Source: Streptacidiphilus sp. P02-A3a (GTDB taxonomy: Bacteria; Actinomycetota; Actinomycetes; Streptomycetales; Streptomycetaceae). From it: 64,000 bases of DNA. A program made the position numbers and the translations under genes. A model generated the notes under the pieces. That model saw only the letters and a list, made by a program, of their open reading frames with translations, was not told where the DNA came from and ran no database searches. Each line of letters begins with the position of its first letter. Positions within the stretch are counted from its first letter, which is position 1. Positions 12,321 to 20,980 of this stretch are shown in pieces. The stretch covers positions 3,109,922 to 3,173,921 of the forward strand of contig NZ_CP048289.1 of NCBI RefSeq assembly GCF_014084105.1, in the 5' to 3' direction.

Positions 12321-12761
12321 GTGTCCACCGCCCGCAACAAGGCCCGCACGCGCGCCTTCCAGATCCTCTTCGAGGCGGACCACCGAGGGGTCGCCCCCGC
12401 GTCGGTGCTGGCCGACTGGGTGCGCCGGGCCCGGACGCCGGACGAGGGCACGCCGCAGGTCAGCGAGTACACGATGGAGCTCGTCGAGGGCTACAGCGAG
12501 CACGCCGCGCGGATCGACGACCTGCTCGCGACCTACGCCGTGGGCTGGACCCTGGACCGGATGCCCATCGTCGACCGGAACGTGCTGCGGCTCGGCGCCT
12601 ACGAGCTGATCTGGGAGGACAGCGTCCCGGACGCGGTCGTCCTGGACGAGGCCGTGGAGATCGCCAAGGAGTTCTCCACCGACGAGTCGCCCGCGTTCGT
12701 CAACGGGTTGCTGGCCCGGCTGAAGGAACTGAAGCCGTCGCTGCGCGCGACCCGCGACTGA
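12321..12761 (+). CDS. nusB: Transcription antitermination factor NusB
   Basis: A 146-aa all-helical protein that joins NusE (S10) on boxA RNA during rRNA transcription. The typical start RNKARTRAFQILFEAD and the C-terminal LDEAVEIAKEFSTDES-FVNGLLARL segment are present. GTG 12321 lies 2 bp after the efp stop, so the two are co-translated. In S. coelicolor bldD follows nusB; here a strong terminator and a convergent transporter gene follow. Confidence 0.96.
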   Translation: MSTARNKARTRAFQILFEADHRGVAPASVLADWVRRARTPDEGTPQVSEYTMELVEGYSEHAARIDDLLATYAVGWTLDRMPIVDRNVLRLGAYELIWEDSVPDAVVLDEAVEIAKEFSTDESPAFVNGLLARLKELKPSLRATRD

Positions 12762-12778
12762 CCCCCGCAGCCGAGCAC

Positions 12779-12828
12779 GCACAGGCCCGGCCGCTCCCCC
12801 CTGATCGGGGGAGCGGCCGGGCCTGTGC
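12779..12828. terminator. Bidirectional terminator between nusB and the MFS gene
   Basis: A perfect 22-bp inverted repeat (12779-12800 with 12807-12828) with a 6-nt loop (CTGATC) lies between two convergent genes. It is the strongest hairpin noticed in the window. Confidence 0.9.
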
Positions 12829-12843
12829 GGTTCCGGTCGGGGG

Positions 12844-14289
12844 TCACGCCGCCTCGGCGGAGGCGCCGCGCGGCAGCAGCCGCACCAGCCCGGCGAGCAG
12901 CAGCTCGGTCAGCGCCAGGGTGAGCAGACCCAGCTGGAAGGCGTGCGGGAAGTCGGTCCCGGCGCGGCCCAGGCCGCCGTAGAAGACGATCCCGATCACC
13001 GCGATCCCCAGCGCCCCGGCCACCTGCTGGGCGGTGGACAGCACCCCGGAGGCCGATCCGGCCAGCTGCGGGGCGACCCCGCTGAGCATGCCGCTGGTCA
13101 GCGGCGCGACCAGCATGCCCATGCCGACGCCGTCCACCAGCAGTCCGGGGACCAGCCAGGCCACCGACCCGTGGCCGCCGCCGGCCCCGCCCGCCGCCAG
13201 CCAGAGCAGCCCCAGGCCCAGCGCCATCAGCAGCGCGCCGACGGACAGCACCTGGCGTCCCATCCGGGCGGCCAGCAGGTGGGCGACCGTCGAGGTGGCC
13301 AGGTAGCCGCCGCCGATCACCACGAAGACCAGCCCGGAGGCCAGCGCGGTCAGGCCCCGGCCCTGCTGCAGATAGAGCGCCAGGATCAGGAAGAACGAGC
13401 CCTGACCGGCCCAGAACACCAGCTGCGCGAGCATCCCCACGCTGAAGGTCCGGCTGCGGAACAGGCCGGTGTGCACGATCGGGTGGCCGCCGCGGCGCAC
13501 CTGCCGGTGCTGGTGCACCCCGAAGACCGTGAACAGCACCGGGGAGGCGGCCAGGCACAGCCAGGTCCACAGCGGCCAGCCCTGCGCCCGGCCCTCGATC
13601 AGCGGCAGCACCAGCGTCAGCAGCGCGGCGGTGACCAGCAGCACGCCGGTGTTGTCCAGGCCGGGCCGCTGCGGCGCGCGGCTCTCCGGCACGGCGCGGG
13701 GCACCAGCGCCAGCGCCGCCAGGCCGACCGGCAGGTTGATCAGGAAGCAGGCCCGCCAGTCCAGCCCGAACAGGTCCGCGCGGATCAGCACCCCGCCGAT
13801 GAGCTGGCCGAACACCGCGCCCAGACCCATCGTCAGCCCGTACATGGCGAACGCCTTGGCCTGGACCCGGCCCAGGAAGCAGGTCTGCAGCAGCACCAGC
13901 AGCTGCGGGGTCATCAGCGCCCCGCCGACGCCCTGGGCCACCCGCCCGGCTATCAGCACGTCCACCCCGGGAGCCAGCCCGCAGGCCGTGGAGGCGAGCG
14001 TGAACAGCGCCAGGCCCAGGGCGAGGACCAGCCGTCGGCCGAGGATGTCGCCGATCCGTCCGGCGGTGATCAGGGTCGCGGCCAGGGCCAGGCCGTAGCC
14101 CGCCACGATCCACTGGATGGCGGCGGTGCTCGCGCTCAGCCGGAGCTGCATCGAGGGGATGGCGACGTTGACGATGAAGAAGTCCAGCGAGGTCATGAAG
14201 GTGGAGATGAGGATCACCAGCAGCAGCCCTCTGGGTGGCGCGGTCCGGGTGTCGCGGGCGGTGGGTGCGGGTGGGGCGAGCGTGGCCAT
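12844..14289 (-). CDS. MFS drug transporter, DHA2 (EmrB/QacA) family
   Basis: A 481-aa membrane protein with about 14 hydrophobic helices, the DHA2 topology for proton-driven drug export. Helix 1 carries the family signature STFMTSLDFFIVNVAIP with a membrane Asp. Motif A appears as GRIGDILGRRLVL, and motif C as the glycine-rich GLGAVFGQLIGGVLI. The substrate cannot be predicted. The gene lies downstream of a SnoaL-like gene on the same strand, but a hairpin separates them. The divergent LuxR regulator at 15009 is a plausible controller (inference). A ribosome site GGAGGA precedes the ATG. Confidence 0.92.
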   Translation of the reverse strand: MATLAPPAPTARDTRTAPPRGLLLVILISTFMTSLDFFIVNVAIPSMQLRLSASTAAIQWIVAGYGLALAATLITAGRIGDILGRRLVLALGLALFTLASTACGLAPGVDVLIAGRVAQGVGGALMTPQLLVLLQTCFLGRVQAKAFAMYGLTMGLGAVFGQLIGGVLIRADLFGLDWRACFLINLPVGLAALALVPRAVPESRAPQRPGLDNTGVLLVTAALLTLVLPLIEGRAQGWPLWTWLCLAASPVLFTVFGVHQHRQVRRGGHPIVHTGLFRSRTFSVGMLAQLVFWAGQGSFFLILALYLQQGRGLTALASGLVFVVIGGGYLATSTVAHLLAARMGRQVLSVGALLMALGLGLLWLAAGGAGGGHGSVAWLVPGLLVDGVGMGMLVAPLTSGMLSGVAPQLAGSASGVLSTAQQVAGALGIAVIGIVFYGGLGRAGTDFPHAFQLGLLTLALTELLLAGLVRLLPRGASAEAA

Positions 14290-14320
14290 CGGAGTCCTCC
14301 TGGGGTGGGCCGCCGCGTTC

Positions 14321-14385
14321 GGGTCGGTCGGCGCGGGTCGGCGCGGGTCGGTCCGCTCGGTCGGCGCCGGTCGGGTCGGCGCGGG
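14321..14385. repeat. Degenerate GTCGG/GCGCGGGTCG direct repeats
   Basis: The gap between the MFS and SnoaL-like genes contains two adjacent copies of GCGCGGGTCG (14331-14350) flanked by degenerate GGTCGG units. It is simple GC-rich repetition with no coding potential. Confidence 0.6.
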
Positions 14386-14392
14386 AAGGGGG

Positions 14393-14424
14393 CCGCGCGG
14401 GGCTGTGGGAGCAGCCCCGCGCGG
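14393..14424 (-). terminator. Hairpin downstream of the SnoaL-like gene
   Basis: A perfect 13-bp stem (14393-14405 with 14412-14424) and 6-nt loop lie between the SnoaL-like stop and the MFS start. Minus-strand transcription from the first gene would be attenuated before the second. Confidence 0.65.
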
Positions 14425-14440
14425 GTTCGTGGGGCTGCCG

Positions 14441-14806
14441 TCAGGCGCTGGGCACCCGGTCGAGGAAGCCGAGGACCTGGCTGATCCGGCCGTCGGCGTC
14501 GGTGACCAGCACGTCGAAGCCGACCACCAGCGACTCGCCGTCGCGCGGTCCGAGCTCCCAGCGGAAGCGGGCGATGCCGTGGTGCGCGTCGACCGGTCCG
14601 AGCAGGGTGAACACCATCCCCGGGAAGTCGCGCTGGACGGCGGCCAGGGTGGCGTCGAAGGCGTCCCGGCCGCGGGCCTCGACCAGCGGGTCGGTGTAGC
14701 CGCCGTCCTCGGCCCACAGCGCGTCGACGCCGCGGCGGCGGGCGGCCGGGTCGGTCTCGTTCCACAGGGCGAGGTAGTTGCCGGCGAGGTCCTGGAGGTC
14801 GCTCAT
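14441..14806 (-). CDS. SnoaL-like/NTF2-fold protein
   Basis: A 121-aa cone-fold protein beginning MSDLQDLAGNYLALWNETDP with the conserved YTDPLVEARGRDAFDA motif and a C-terminal sheet (GIARFRWELGP, GFDVLVTDADGRISQVLGFLD). Family members are polyketide cyclases, isomerases or orphan binding proteins. No polyketide genes are near, so a specific reaction cannot be assigned. It is read toward the MFS gene and diverges from the LuxR regulator. Confidence 0.85.
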   Translation of the reverse strand: MSDLQDLAGNYLALWNETDPAARRRGVDALWAEDGGYTDPLVEARGRDAFDATLAAVQRDFPGMVFTLLGPVDAHHGIARFRWELGPRDGESLVVGFDVLVTDADGRISQVLGFLDRVPSA

Positions 14807-15008
14807 GGGGTGTCCTTGTCGTCGGCCCCGGCTGGGGCTGGTCGGCCGGGGCTGGTTCGTCCCCGCAGGTCAAGAAGGTACGCAGGCTCCGGACGGGCGG
14901 AATCTGTCACGCTTAGGTAGTCCTCCGCGGCGATGACCTGGTCCCTGCCGAACCCGCGTGACGGCAGGTCAGGACGGCCCCCGGTAGGCTCGGCCCGGGG
15001 GTGGTGAC

Positions 15009-17762
15009 GTGCTGTACGGCAGGGAGCACGAACGGGCCGGGATCGAGCGGCTGCTGGCGGAGGCGCGGCAGGGCCGCAGCGGGGTGCTGGTGCTGCGCGG
15101 CGAGCCGGGGATCGGCAAGACCGCGCTGCTGGACCACGCCGCCGGGGCCGCCGAGGGCTTCCGGGTGATCCGCGCGGGCGGGGTCGAGTACGAGGCCGAG
15201 CTGCCGTTCGCCGGGCTGCACCTGCTGCTCGGGCCCGCGCTGGACCGGCTGCCGGTGCTGCCGGGACCGCAGCGGCGGGCCCTGGAGCGGGCCTTCGGCC
15301 TGGTCGAGCCCGACGCCGGGGCCACCGCCGGAGCTGCCCCCGCCGACCGGCTGCTGGCCGGTCTGGCGGTGCTCACGCTGCTCTCCGAACTCGCCGACGA
15401 GCAGCCGCTGCTGTGCCTGGTGGACGACGCCCAGTGGCTCGACCGGGAGTCCTCGGCGGCGCTGCTGCTGGCCGCCCGGCGGTTGCAGGCGGAGGGGGTG
15501 GTGCTGCTGCTCGCCGCCCGCGAGGGCGAGGGCCACTGGTCCGCGCCCGGCCTGCCGGAGCTGCGGCTGGGCGCGCTGGGCGCGGCGGCGGCCGGGGAAC
15601 TGCTGGCGGCGCGTGCCGCCGGTGCGGGCGCGGCGCTGGACCGCGAGTCCCGGAACCGGGTGCTGGCCGAGGCCCACGGCAATCCGCTGGCGCTGCTGGA
15701 ACTGCCCGGGGAGCGCCCCGGCGCGCCCGGCCCGGCCGACCCGGGCGAGGTGCCGCTGGCCGGGCGGCTGCAACTGGCGTACCACGGCCAGGTCAGCCGG
15801 ATGCCCGCGGCCACCCAGACGCTGCTGCTGGTCGCCGCCGCCGAGGAGACCGGCGACCTGGCGGTGGTGCTGCGGGCCGCCGCGCTGCTCGGCGCCGCGC
15901 CCGAGGACCTGCGCCCGGCCGAGGACACCGGCCTGGTCCGGCTGGAGGACTCCCGACGGCTGGCCTTCCGGCATCCGCTGCTGCGCTCCGCCGTGCACCG
16001 GCGCGCCCCGCTGGCGCAGCGGCTGGCCGCGCACCGGGCGCTGGCCGAGGCGCTGGCCGGGGACGGCCCGGACGACGGTGACCGGGCCGGACGCCAGGCC
16101 TGGCACCGGGCGCTCGCCGCGACCGGTCCGGACGAGGCGGTGGCCGCGGCGCTGGAGCGGGCGGCCGAGCGGGCGACCCGGCGCGGCGGCCACGCCGGGG
16201 CGGCCTCGGCCTACGAGCGCGCGGCCCGGCTCAGCCCCGATCCGGACGAGGCCACCCGGCGCGCCACCTGGGCCGCCGAGGCCGCCTCCGAGGCGGGGGA
16301 GCTGGACCTGGCCGCCGGGCTCGCCGAGCGCACCCTGCGGCGCGACCCGACCGACCCGTTGACGCTGGCTCAGCTGCTGCTGGTGCAGGGCGCCGACCGG
16401 TTCTGGCGCGGCTCCCACGGCAGCGCGCTGGAACTGCTGCTGCGCTCCGCCGAACTGGTCGCCGAGATGGCTCCGGGCCACGCCGCCCGGGTGCTGAACC
16501 TGGCCTTCCACGCGGCCTGGTACCAGGGCGAGCCGGCGGCGGCGGAGGTGCTCGACCGGCTCGCCGGGCTGCGGCTGCCCGCGGGCGACCCGGCGGCCCC
16601 GCTGATCGGGTACCTGCTCGGGGCCGCCGGGCCGCTGCTGGGCCGGGATCCGGGCGCGGCGCCGACGCTGGCCGAGGCGGTCGCCGGGGCCCGGCGGGCC
16701 GGTCCGATCGCGCCGGTGGACCTGCTGACCACCTGCGGGGCGGCGCTGATCCCCGGCCACGACGAGGAGACCGGGCGGCTCGCGGCGGAGCTGGTGGCCG
16801 AGGCGCGGGTGGCCGGGGCGCTGGGGGTCCTGCCGACGCTGCTGTTCTTCCTGGCCGAGAGCGAGCTGTTCCAGGGCAGCCGGGCGGACGCGCTGGCGCA
16901 CGGTGAGGAGGCGCTGCGGATCGCCGAGGACACCGGGCAGCTCCAGTGGACGGGCCAGATGCACGGCTTCCTCGGCTACCTGGCCGCGATGGCCGGGGAC
17001 GGTCCGGGGGTGCGCGCGGCGGTCGGCCGGTCGCTGGCCGCCGGGGTCGCCGGACGCCCGTGGACCCAGTGGGCGCTGGGGCTGCTGGACCTCGGCCAGG
17101 GCCGGGCCGGGGAGTGCCTGGCCCGGCTCGAACCGCTGGTGGGCGGGGTGCTGCGGTTCCATGTCTCGGCGCTGCGGGCGGTGCCGGACCTGGTCGAGGC
17201 GGCGGTGCGGCTGCGTGAGCCCGAGCGCGCGGCCGAGGCCTTCGGGTACTTCCGGCGCTGGGCCGAGCGGGCCGAACGCCCGTGGGCGGCGGCCCTGGTG
17301 CTGCGCTGCGAGGCGCTGCTGGGCGAGGAGTCCGAGGCCGAGGCGCGCTACCTGGCGGCGCTGAGGCTGCACACCGAGCAGGAGCGCCCGTGGGAGCGGG
17401 CCAGGACCGAGCTGCTGTACGGCGAGTGGCTGCGCCGGGCCCGGCGCAAGGCGGAGGCCCGCGGCCCGCTGCGGGCGGCGCTCTGGGCCTTCGAGGAGCT
17501 GGACGCGGCGCCCTGGGCGGAGCGGGCCCGGGCGGAGCTGGCGGCGAGCGGCGACGCGGCGCCGGAGGACCGGGCACGCAGCCCGCTGGCCGGACTGACG
17601 CCGCAGGAGACGCAGATCGTCCGGCTGGCGGCGCGGGGCCTGTCCAACCGGGACATCGCGGCGCAGCTGTTCCTCAGCTCGCGGACGGTCGGCTACCACC
17701 TCTACAAGGCGTACCCGAAGCTCGGCGTGGGCTCCCGGGGGGAGCTGGTCGGGCTGCTCTGA
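15009..17762 (+). CDS. Large ATP-binding LuxR-family regulator (LAL type)
   Basis: A 917-aa transcriptional regulator. The N-terminal AAA domain has Walker A GEPGIGKTA near residues 34-42 and Walker B LLCLVDDAQWLD near 135-146. The middle 500 residues are Ala/Leu-rich helical repeats of TPR type. The C-terminal LuxR helix-turn-helix is LTPQETQIVRLAARGLSNRD-IAAQLFLSSRTVGYHLYKAYPKLG. LAL proteins are usually pathway-specific activators responding to a ligand and ATP. The divergent SnoaL-like and MFS genes are the likely targets (inference). The start is GTG 15009, and a -10-like TAGGCT lies at 14985-14990. Confidence 0.93.
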   Translation: MLYGREHERAGIERLLAEARQGRSGVLVLRGEPGIGKTALLDHAAGAAEGFRVIRAGGVEYEAELPFAGLHLLLGPALDRLPVLPGPQRRALERAFGLVEPDAGATAGAAPADRLLAGLAVLTLLSELADEQPLLCLVDDAQWLDRESSAALLLAARRLQAEGVVLLLAAREGEGHWSAPGLPELRLGALGAAAAGELLAARAAGAGAALDRESRNRVLAEAHGNPLALLELPGERPGAPGPADPGEVPLAGRLQLAYHGQVSRMPAATQTLLLVAAAEETGDLAVVLRAAALLGAAPEDLRPAEDTGLVRLEDSRRLAFRHPLLRSAVHRRAPLAQRLAAHRALAEALAGDGPDDGDRAGRQAWHRALAATGPDEAVAAALERAAERATRRGGHAGAASAYERAARLSPDPDEATRRATWAAEAASEAGELDLAAGLAERTLRRDPTDPLTLAQLLLVQGADRFWRGSHGSALELLLRSAELVAEMAPGHAARVLNLAFHAAWYQGEPAAAEVLDRLAGLRLPAGDPAAPLIGYLLGAAGPLLGRDPGAAPTLAEAVAGARRAGPIAPVDLLTTCGAALIPGHDEETGRLAAELVAEARVAGALGVLPTLLFFLAESELFQGSRADALAHGEEALRIAEDTGQLQWTGQMHGFLGYLAAMAGDGPGVRAAVGRSLAAGVAGRPWTQWALGLLDLGQGRAGECLARLEPLVGGVLRFHVSALRAVPDLVEAAVRLREPERAAEAFGYFRRWAERAERPWAAALVLRCEALLGEESEAEARYLAALRLHTEQERPWERARTELLYGEWLRRARRKAEARGPLRAALWAFEELDAAPWAERARAELAASGDAAPEDRARSPLAGLTPQETQIVRLAARGLSNRDIAAQLFLSSRTVGYHLYKAYPKLGVGSRGELVGLL

Positions 17763-17776
17763 CCGGCTCCGGCGGG

Positions 17777-17828
17777 CCCCGGTCGGGCGCGGATCTGAGG
17801 GGACGTCATCCCCCCGCGCCGACCGGGG
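17777..17828 (+). terminator. Hairpin after the LAL regulator
   Basis: Arms 17777-17792 and 17814-17828 pair over about 15 bp with one bulge. The repeat begins 15 bp after the LuxR stop. Confidence 0.6.
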
Positions 17829-17912
17829 TGCAGCCCCGGGCGGCCCGTGTGACCATCGGACGAGAGCCGTCCAGCACGCCGTGAAGCCGACCGCGCCCGC
17901 AGGGAGCCGCAC

Positions 17913-18518
17913 GTGACCGACCCGCAGTCCGACCCGCAGCCCGAGCCGCAGTCCGAGCGTGACGCCGCCGCGGACCAGCCGGAGGAACTGGACTTCGACA
18001 TCGACTTCGACGGCATCGTGCAGACCCGGGACGCCACTCACCGGACGCTCTGCTTCCGCCGCCACTTCGACGTGCCGGTCGCCTCGGTGTGGCCCTACCT
18101 GGTCCGGCCCGAGCTGCTGGCCGGGTGGCTGGCCGCCGCCGTCCCGCTGGAACCGGCGGAGGGCGGGGCGGTGACGCTGCGCTGGCTGAACACCGACGAC
18201 CAGGGCCGGTCCACGGTGGCCACGGGCACGGTCACCGCCTTCGACCCGCCGACCCTGGTCGAGTACGACACCGACGTGCACGGCCGGATCCACCTGGAGC
18301 TCCAGGACGAGGGCGGCGGCAGCGCGCTGGCGCTGGAGGTGACCCTGCCCGCCCCGGTGGAGGGCCTGGCCACCCGGCTGGCCGGATGGCACCTGCACCT
18401 CGACTACCTGGCCGACGCCCTCGACGGCGAGCCGGTGGACTGGTCGGACTGGGACCGCCACCGGGTGGAGCGCTGGCAGCCGCTGTACGAGTGGTACGCC
18501 GCCCGCTACGACGGCTGA
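17913..18518 (+). CDS. SRPBCC (AHSA1-like) domain protein
   Basis: A 201-aa protein. The first 30 residues are acidic and disordered (repeated [11 protein letters not shown]). The rest has the START/AHSA1 helix-grip pattern: [26 protein letters not shown], then beta strands ([31 protein letters not shown]) and a final helix ([20 protein letters not shown]). Such proteins bind hydrophobic ligands or stimulate Hsp90; the role here is unknown. The start is GTG 17913 with GCAGGGAG upstream. Confidence 0.85.
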   Translation: MTDPQSDPQPEPQSERDAAADQPEELDFDIDFDGIVQTRDATHRTLCFRRHFDVPVASVWPYLVRPELLAGWLAAAVPLEPAEGGAVTLRWLNTDDQGRSTVATGTVTAFDPPTLVEYDTDVHGRIHLELQDEGGGSALALEVTLPAPVEGLATRLAGWHLHLDYLADALDGEPVDWSDWDRHRVERWQPLYEWYAARYDG

Positions 18519-18556
18519 ATCCCGCCGGCCCCTGGGGCCCCGGCGGCGCGGGGCGC

Positions 18557-18562
18557 TATCGT
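18557..18562 (+). promoter_or_regulatory. Candidate -10 (TATCGT), leaderless SDR transcript
   Basis: TATCGT ends 6 bp before ATG 18569 with no ribosome site in between, so transcription would start at or beside the ATG. Confidence 0.45.
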
Positions 18563-18568
18563 GCCGGT

Positions 18569-19342
18569 ATGCCCACTGCCCTTGTCACCGGTGCCAGCGC
18601 CGGTATCGGCGCGGCCTTCGCCCGCCGCCTCGCCGCCGACGGCCTCGACCTGGTCCTGGTCGCCCGTGATCCGCTGCGGCTGGAGGCGACCGCCGCCGAA
18701 CTGACCGAGCGTTACGGCTCGGCGGTCGAGGTACTGGCCGCCGACCTGGCCGAGGAGAAGGGCATCGCCGCGGTCGAGGAGCGGCTGTCCGACCCGGAGC
18801 GTCCGGTGGACCTGCTGGTCAACAACGCCGGGTTCGGGATCAGGGAGCGCTTCGGCACCGCCCCGCTGGCCGACGAGCTGGCCATGGTGAAGCTGCACGT
18901 GGAGGCCGTGCTGCGGCTGACCAGGGCGGTGCTGCCGGGGATGCGCGAGCGCGGTCGCGGCTACGTGGTGAACGTCGCCTCGGTGGCGGCCTTCCTGCCG
19001 CGCGGCACCTACGGCGCCAGCAAGTCATGGGTCGTCAGCTTCAGCCAGAGCGTGGCCCGGGACCTGGCCGGGACCGGGGTGCGGGTGCTGGCGCTGTGCC
19101 CGGGCTTCACCCGGACCGAGTTCCACGACCGGGGCGGGATCGACATGTCGGCGCTGCGCGGCTGGATGTGGCTGTCCGCCGAACAGGTGGTCGACGAGGG
19201 GCTGCGGGACCTGGCGCGCGGCCGGTCGGTCAGCGTCCCGGCGCTCCGCTACCGGACGATGGTCGCGGCCACCCGCAAGCTCCCGCTGGAGGCGCTGGTC
19301 CGCGTCTCGGCCCGGGCCGGACGCCGGCTGGACCAGCGCTGA
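18569..19342 (+). CDS. Short-chain dehydrogenase/reductase
   Basis: A 257-aa classical SDR. The cofactor motif TGASAGIG is at residues 7-14, and the Arg after strand 2 (VARDPLRL) favours NADP(H). NNAG is near residue 88. The catalytic Ser is in VNVASVAAF, and Tyr and Lys are in YGASKSWV. It resembles the SDR branch annotated as YqjQ-like or DltE-like oxidoreductases; the substrate is unknown. ATG 18569 is chosen because [10 protein letters not shown] begins shortly after it. Confidence 0.92.
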   Translation: MPTALVTGASAGIGAAFARRLAADGLDLVLVARDPLRLEATAAELTERYGSAVEVLAADLAEEKGIAAVEERLSDPERPVDLLVNNAGFGIRERFGTAPLADELAMVKLHVEAVLRLTRAVLPGMRERGRGYVVNVASVAAFLPRGTYGASKSWVVSFSQSVARDLAGTGVRVLALCPGFTRTEFHDRGGIDMSALRGWMWLSAEQVVDEGLRDLARGRSVSVPALRYRTMVAATRKLPLEALVRVSARAGRRLDQR

Positions 19343-19417
19343 GCGCCGGGGTGAGCGCCGGGGTGGGCGCCGGAGTGCGCGCCACCGCGACAAGCGCTCC
19401 GGTCGAAGCGTTCCCGT

Positions 19418-19440
19418 GTACAGCGGACGAGCTGTACGCT
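19418..19440 (+). promoter_or_regulatory. Palindromic operator beside the leaderless promoter of the TA module
   Basis: GTACAGC (19418-19424) and GCTGTAC (19431-19437) form a perfect 7-bp inverted repeat around a 6-bp spacer. The right arm overlaps a -10 element, TACGCT (19435-19440), that ends 6 bp before the antitoxin ATG. This layout suits autorepression by the ribbon-helix-helix antitoxin (inference). Confidence 0.55.
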
Positions 19441-19446
19441 GAGGCC

Positions 19447-19665
19447 ATGTCGAAGCACATCACGATCCGGGTGGACGAGGAGTTCCACGCCCGCCTGGCC
19501 GCCCGCGCGGCGGCCGAGGGGACGACGATCACGGCGCTGGTGACCGAGGTCGCCAAGCGGGAGCTCGACGCCGACCGGCAGCGGTTCCTCGATGCCGCAG
19601 CCGAGTTCAACACGGCCGAGAACTGGGCCTACTTCCAGGAGCGGTTCGGGCGGAAGAGCGCGTGA
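19447..19665 (+). CDS. Ribbon-helix-helix antitoxin-like protein
   Basis: A 72-aa protein with an N-terminal ribbon-helix-helix fold: beta strand KHITIRVDEEFHARL, then helices RAAAEGTTITALVTEVAKREL. The C-terminal part (FLDAAAEFNTAENWAYFQERF) is a likely toxin-binding helix. Length, fold and the 4-bp GTGA overlap with a Doc-like gene identify it as the antitoxin of a type II module. It probably represses its own promoter. ATG 19447 is the only start consistent with the -10 element at 19435. Confidence 0.75.
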   Translation: MSKHITIRVDEEFHARLAARAAAEGTTITALVTEVAKRELDADRQRFLDAAAEFNTAENWAYFQERFGRKSA

Positions 19666-20042
19666 AAGCAGACGAGGCCTGGGCCTGGAACGTACTCGCG
19701 CACCACCTGCCGTCCGACCCGACCGTGTGGGATCCCTCCGGGATCAGCGCGGCGATAGCCCGGCACGCCAGCGACGTGGTGCTGGTGGCCGACGAGGAAC
19801 CGCGCGACATCTGTTGGCGTGCCGCCGCGCTGCTGCACACGCTGGCGGTGTGCCCGCCGCTGGACAGCCCGATGAACGAGTTCTACACGGCCACGCTCAC
19901 CCGCTCCTACCTGGTGATGGCCGGGGTGGAGCGGCTGCCGAACAGCTTCGCGCTGGCGGACCTGGTCGAGCACGCGAAGGAGCGCCGGGCGGACCTCTTC
20001 GCCACCGCCGAGGCCCTGCGCAAGCTCACCGACCTGGACTGA
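19662..20042 (+). CDS. Fic/Doc-related toxin component lacking the Fic motif
   Basis: A 126-aa mainly helical protein that follows the antitoxin with a GTGA overlap. The layout (ISAAIARHASDVV, RAAALLHTLAVCPPL, MNEFYTATLTRSYLVMAGV, FALADLVEHAKERR) resembles small actinobacterial proteins annotated as Fic-family toxin components. That similarity is recalled, not searched. The catalytic Fic loop HPFxxGN of true Doc kinases is not present. It may be a degenerate toxin, or a toxin that works by another mechanism. The GTG start is fixed by the overlap. Confidence 0.65.
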   Translation: MKADEAWAWNVLAHHLPSDPTVWDPSGISAAIARHASDVVLVADEEPRDICWRAAALLHTLAVCPPLDSPMNEFYTATLTRSYLVMAGVERLPNSFALADLVEHAKERRADLFATAEALRKLTDLD

Positions 20043-20081
20043 CGGCCGGACCGGCGGGCCGGTGCGGTGTCGGGCGCGGTG

Positions 20082-20729
20082 TCAGCCGTGCCGCGGGTCG
20101 GGCCGGTCGATGCTCCAGTGCCGGGCGGACTGGCAGAACCAGCGGCGCTCCTCCTCGCCGCGCGGCAGCAGCGAGAAGCGGCTGACGGTGCGCTGCCCGC
20201 CCTCGTAGTCGCCGAAGAGTATGTCGACCGTGATCCGCTCCCGGTCCTTGATCAGCCGGGTCAGCAGCTCCCGGTCCGGGTGGTCCTGCTCGCGGACGGC
20301 GGCGTGCCAGAAGCCGGTGTCGCCGGGGGCGACGTACAGGTCGCGGCCCTGCCGGTGGAAGGACTCCAGCGGCGGCGCGTCCGGATCGGCGTCCGCCGAC
20401 AGCTGCCCCACCCGCCAGCCGTGGATCACCCCGAGGCCCGGTCCGACGTTGCGGATCGACATGGCCAGGTAGATCTCCCCGTCGTCGGCCTGGTGCACGT
20501 AGCCCATGCTGCCGGTGAGCCTGGTCCAGTGGCCGTCCAGCCACATCACCTTCTGCTCCGGCGCCTCCAGCCGGGAGGCGATGAACAGCGGGCGCAGCGA
20601 CGCCTGCACCGCCCGTTCGGCGGACAGCGCGGCGCGGTCCGCGGAGCGGATGGACGCGAACGAGGCGGCCGCCAGGACGAGTGTTCCCCCGGCGGTGGCC
20701 AGGGCGGAGACGGTCCCCCAGTCAGTCAT
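20082..20729 (-). CDS. Membrane-anchored protein of unknown function
   Basis: A 215-aa protein with one N-terminal membrane helix (TVSALATAGGTLVLAAASFA) followed by a short basic/Ala-rich linker (SADRAALSAERAVQASLRPL) and a soluble beta-rich domain (YLAMSIRNVGPGLGVIHGWRVG). No catalytic motif is recognised. ATG 20729 is preferred over an upstream in-frame start. The -10 element TAGGCT (minus strand, 20742-20737) ends 7 bp before it, giving a leaderless transcript. It is convergent with the TA module. Confidence 0.75.
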   Translation of the reverse strand: MTDWGTVSALATAGGTLVLAAASFASIRSADRAALSAERAVQASLRPLFIASRLEAPEQKVMWLDGHWTRLTGSMGYVHQADDGEIYLAMSIRNVGPGLGVIHGWRVGQLSADADPDAPPLESFHRQGRDLYVAPGDTGFWHAAVREQDHPDRELLTRLIKDRERITVDILFGDYEGGQRTVSRFSLLPRGEEERRWFCQSARHWSIDRPDPRHG

Positions 20730-20980
20730 GGGCGTCAGCCTAGGGGACGCGCCGGACCAGGGCCGACGGTCGGTCACCGGTACCGGTGGTGGTGCTCGGA
20801 TACAAGGGGTGTCGCGGTCGTTTTCGAGCCATAGGGGTGGATCCTGGGGCTAGCACGTCCAAATCAGGACTGAACGGTGCGACTCGCTGGGTACGGTGAG
20901 CCAACAGCAATCACACAGTCGTACCGGCGGAGGCATGCAGGCAGGCAGCCGCACCCAACTGGAAGGCATGGTGGCACCGT

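Noticed and set aside
12943-14484. Open frame antisense to the MFS transporter
   Set aside because: It is Gln/Arg/Gly-rich without motifs, while the minus strand has clear membrane helices and the DHA2 signature.
14913-18461. Very long antisense frame across the LAL regulator and SRPBCC genes
   Set aside because: It is Arg/Gln/Pro/Gly-rich with no recognisable domain and runs opposite to two genes with clear motifs.
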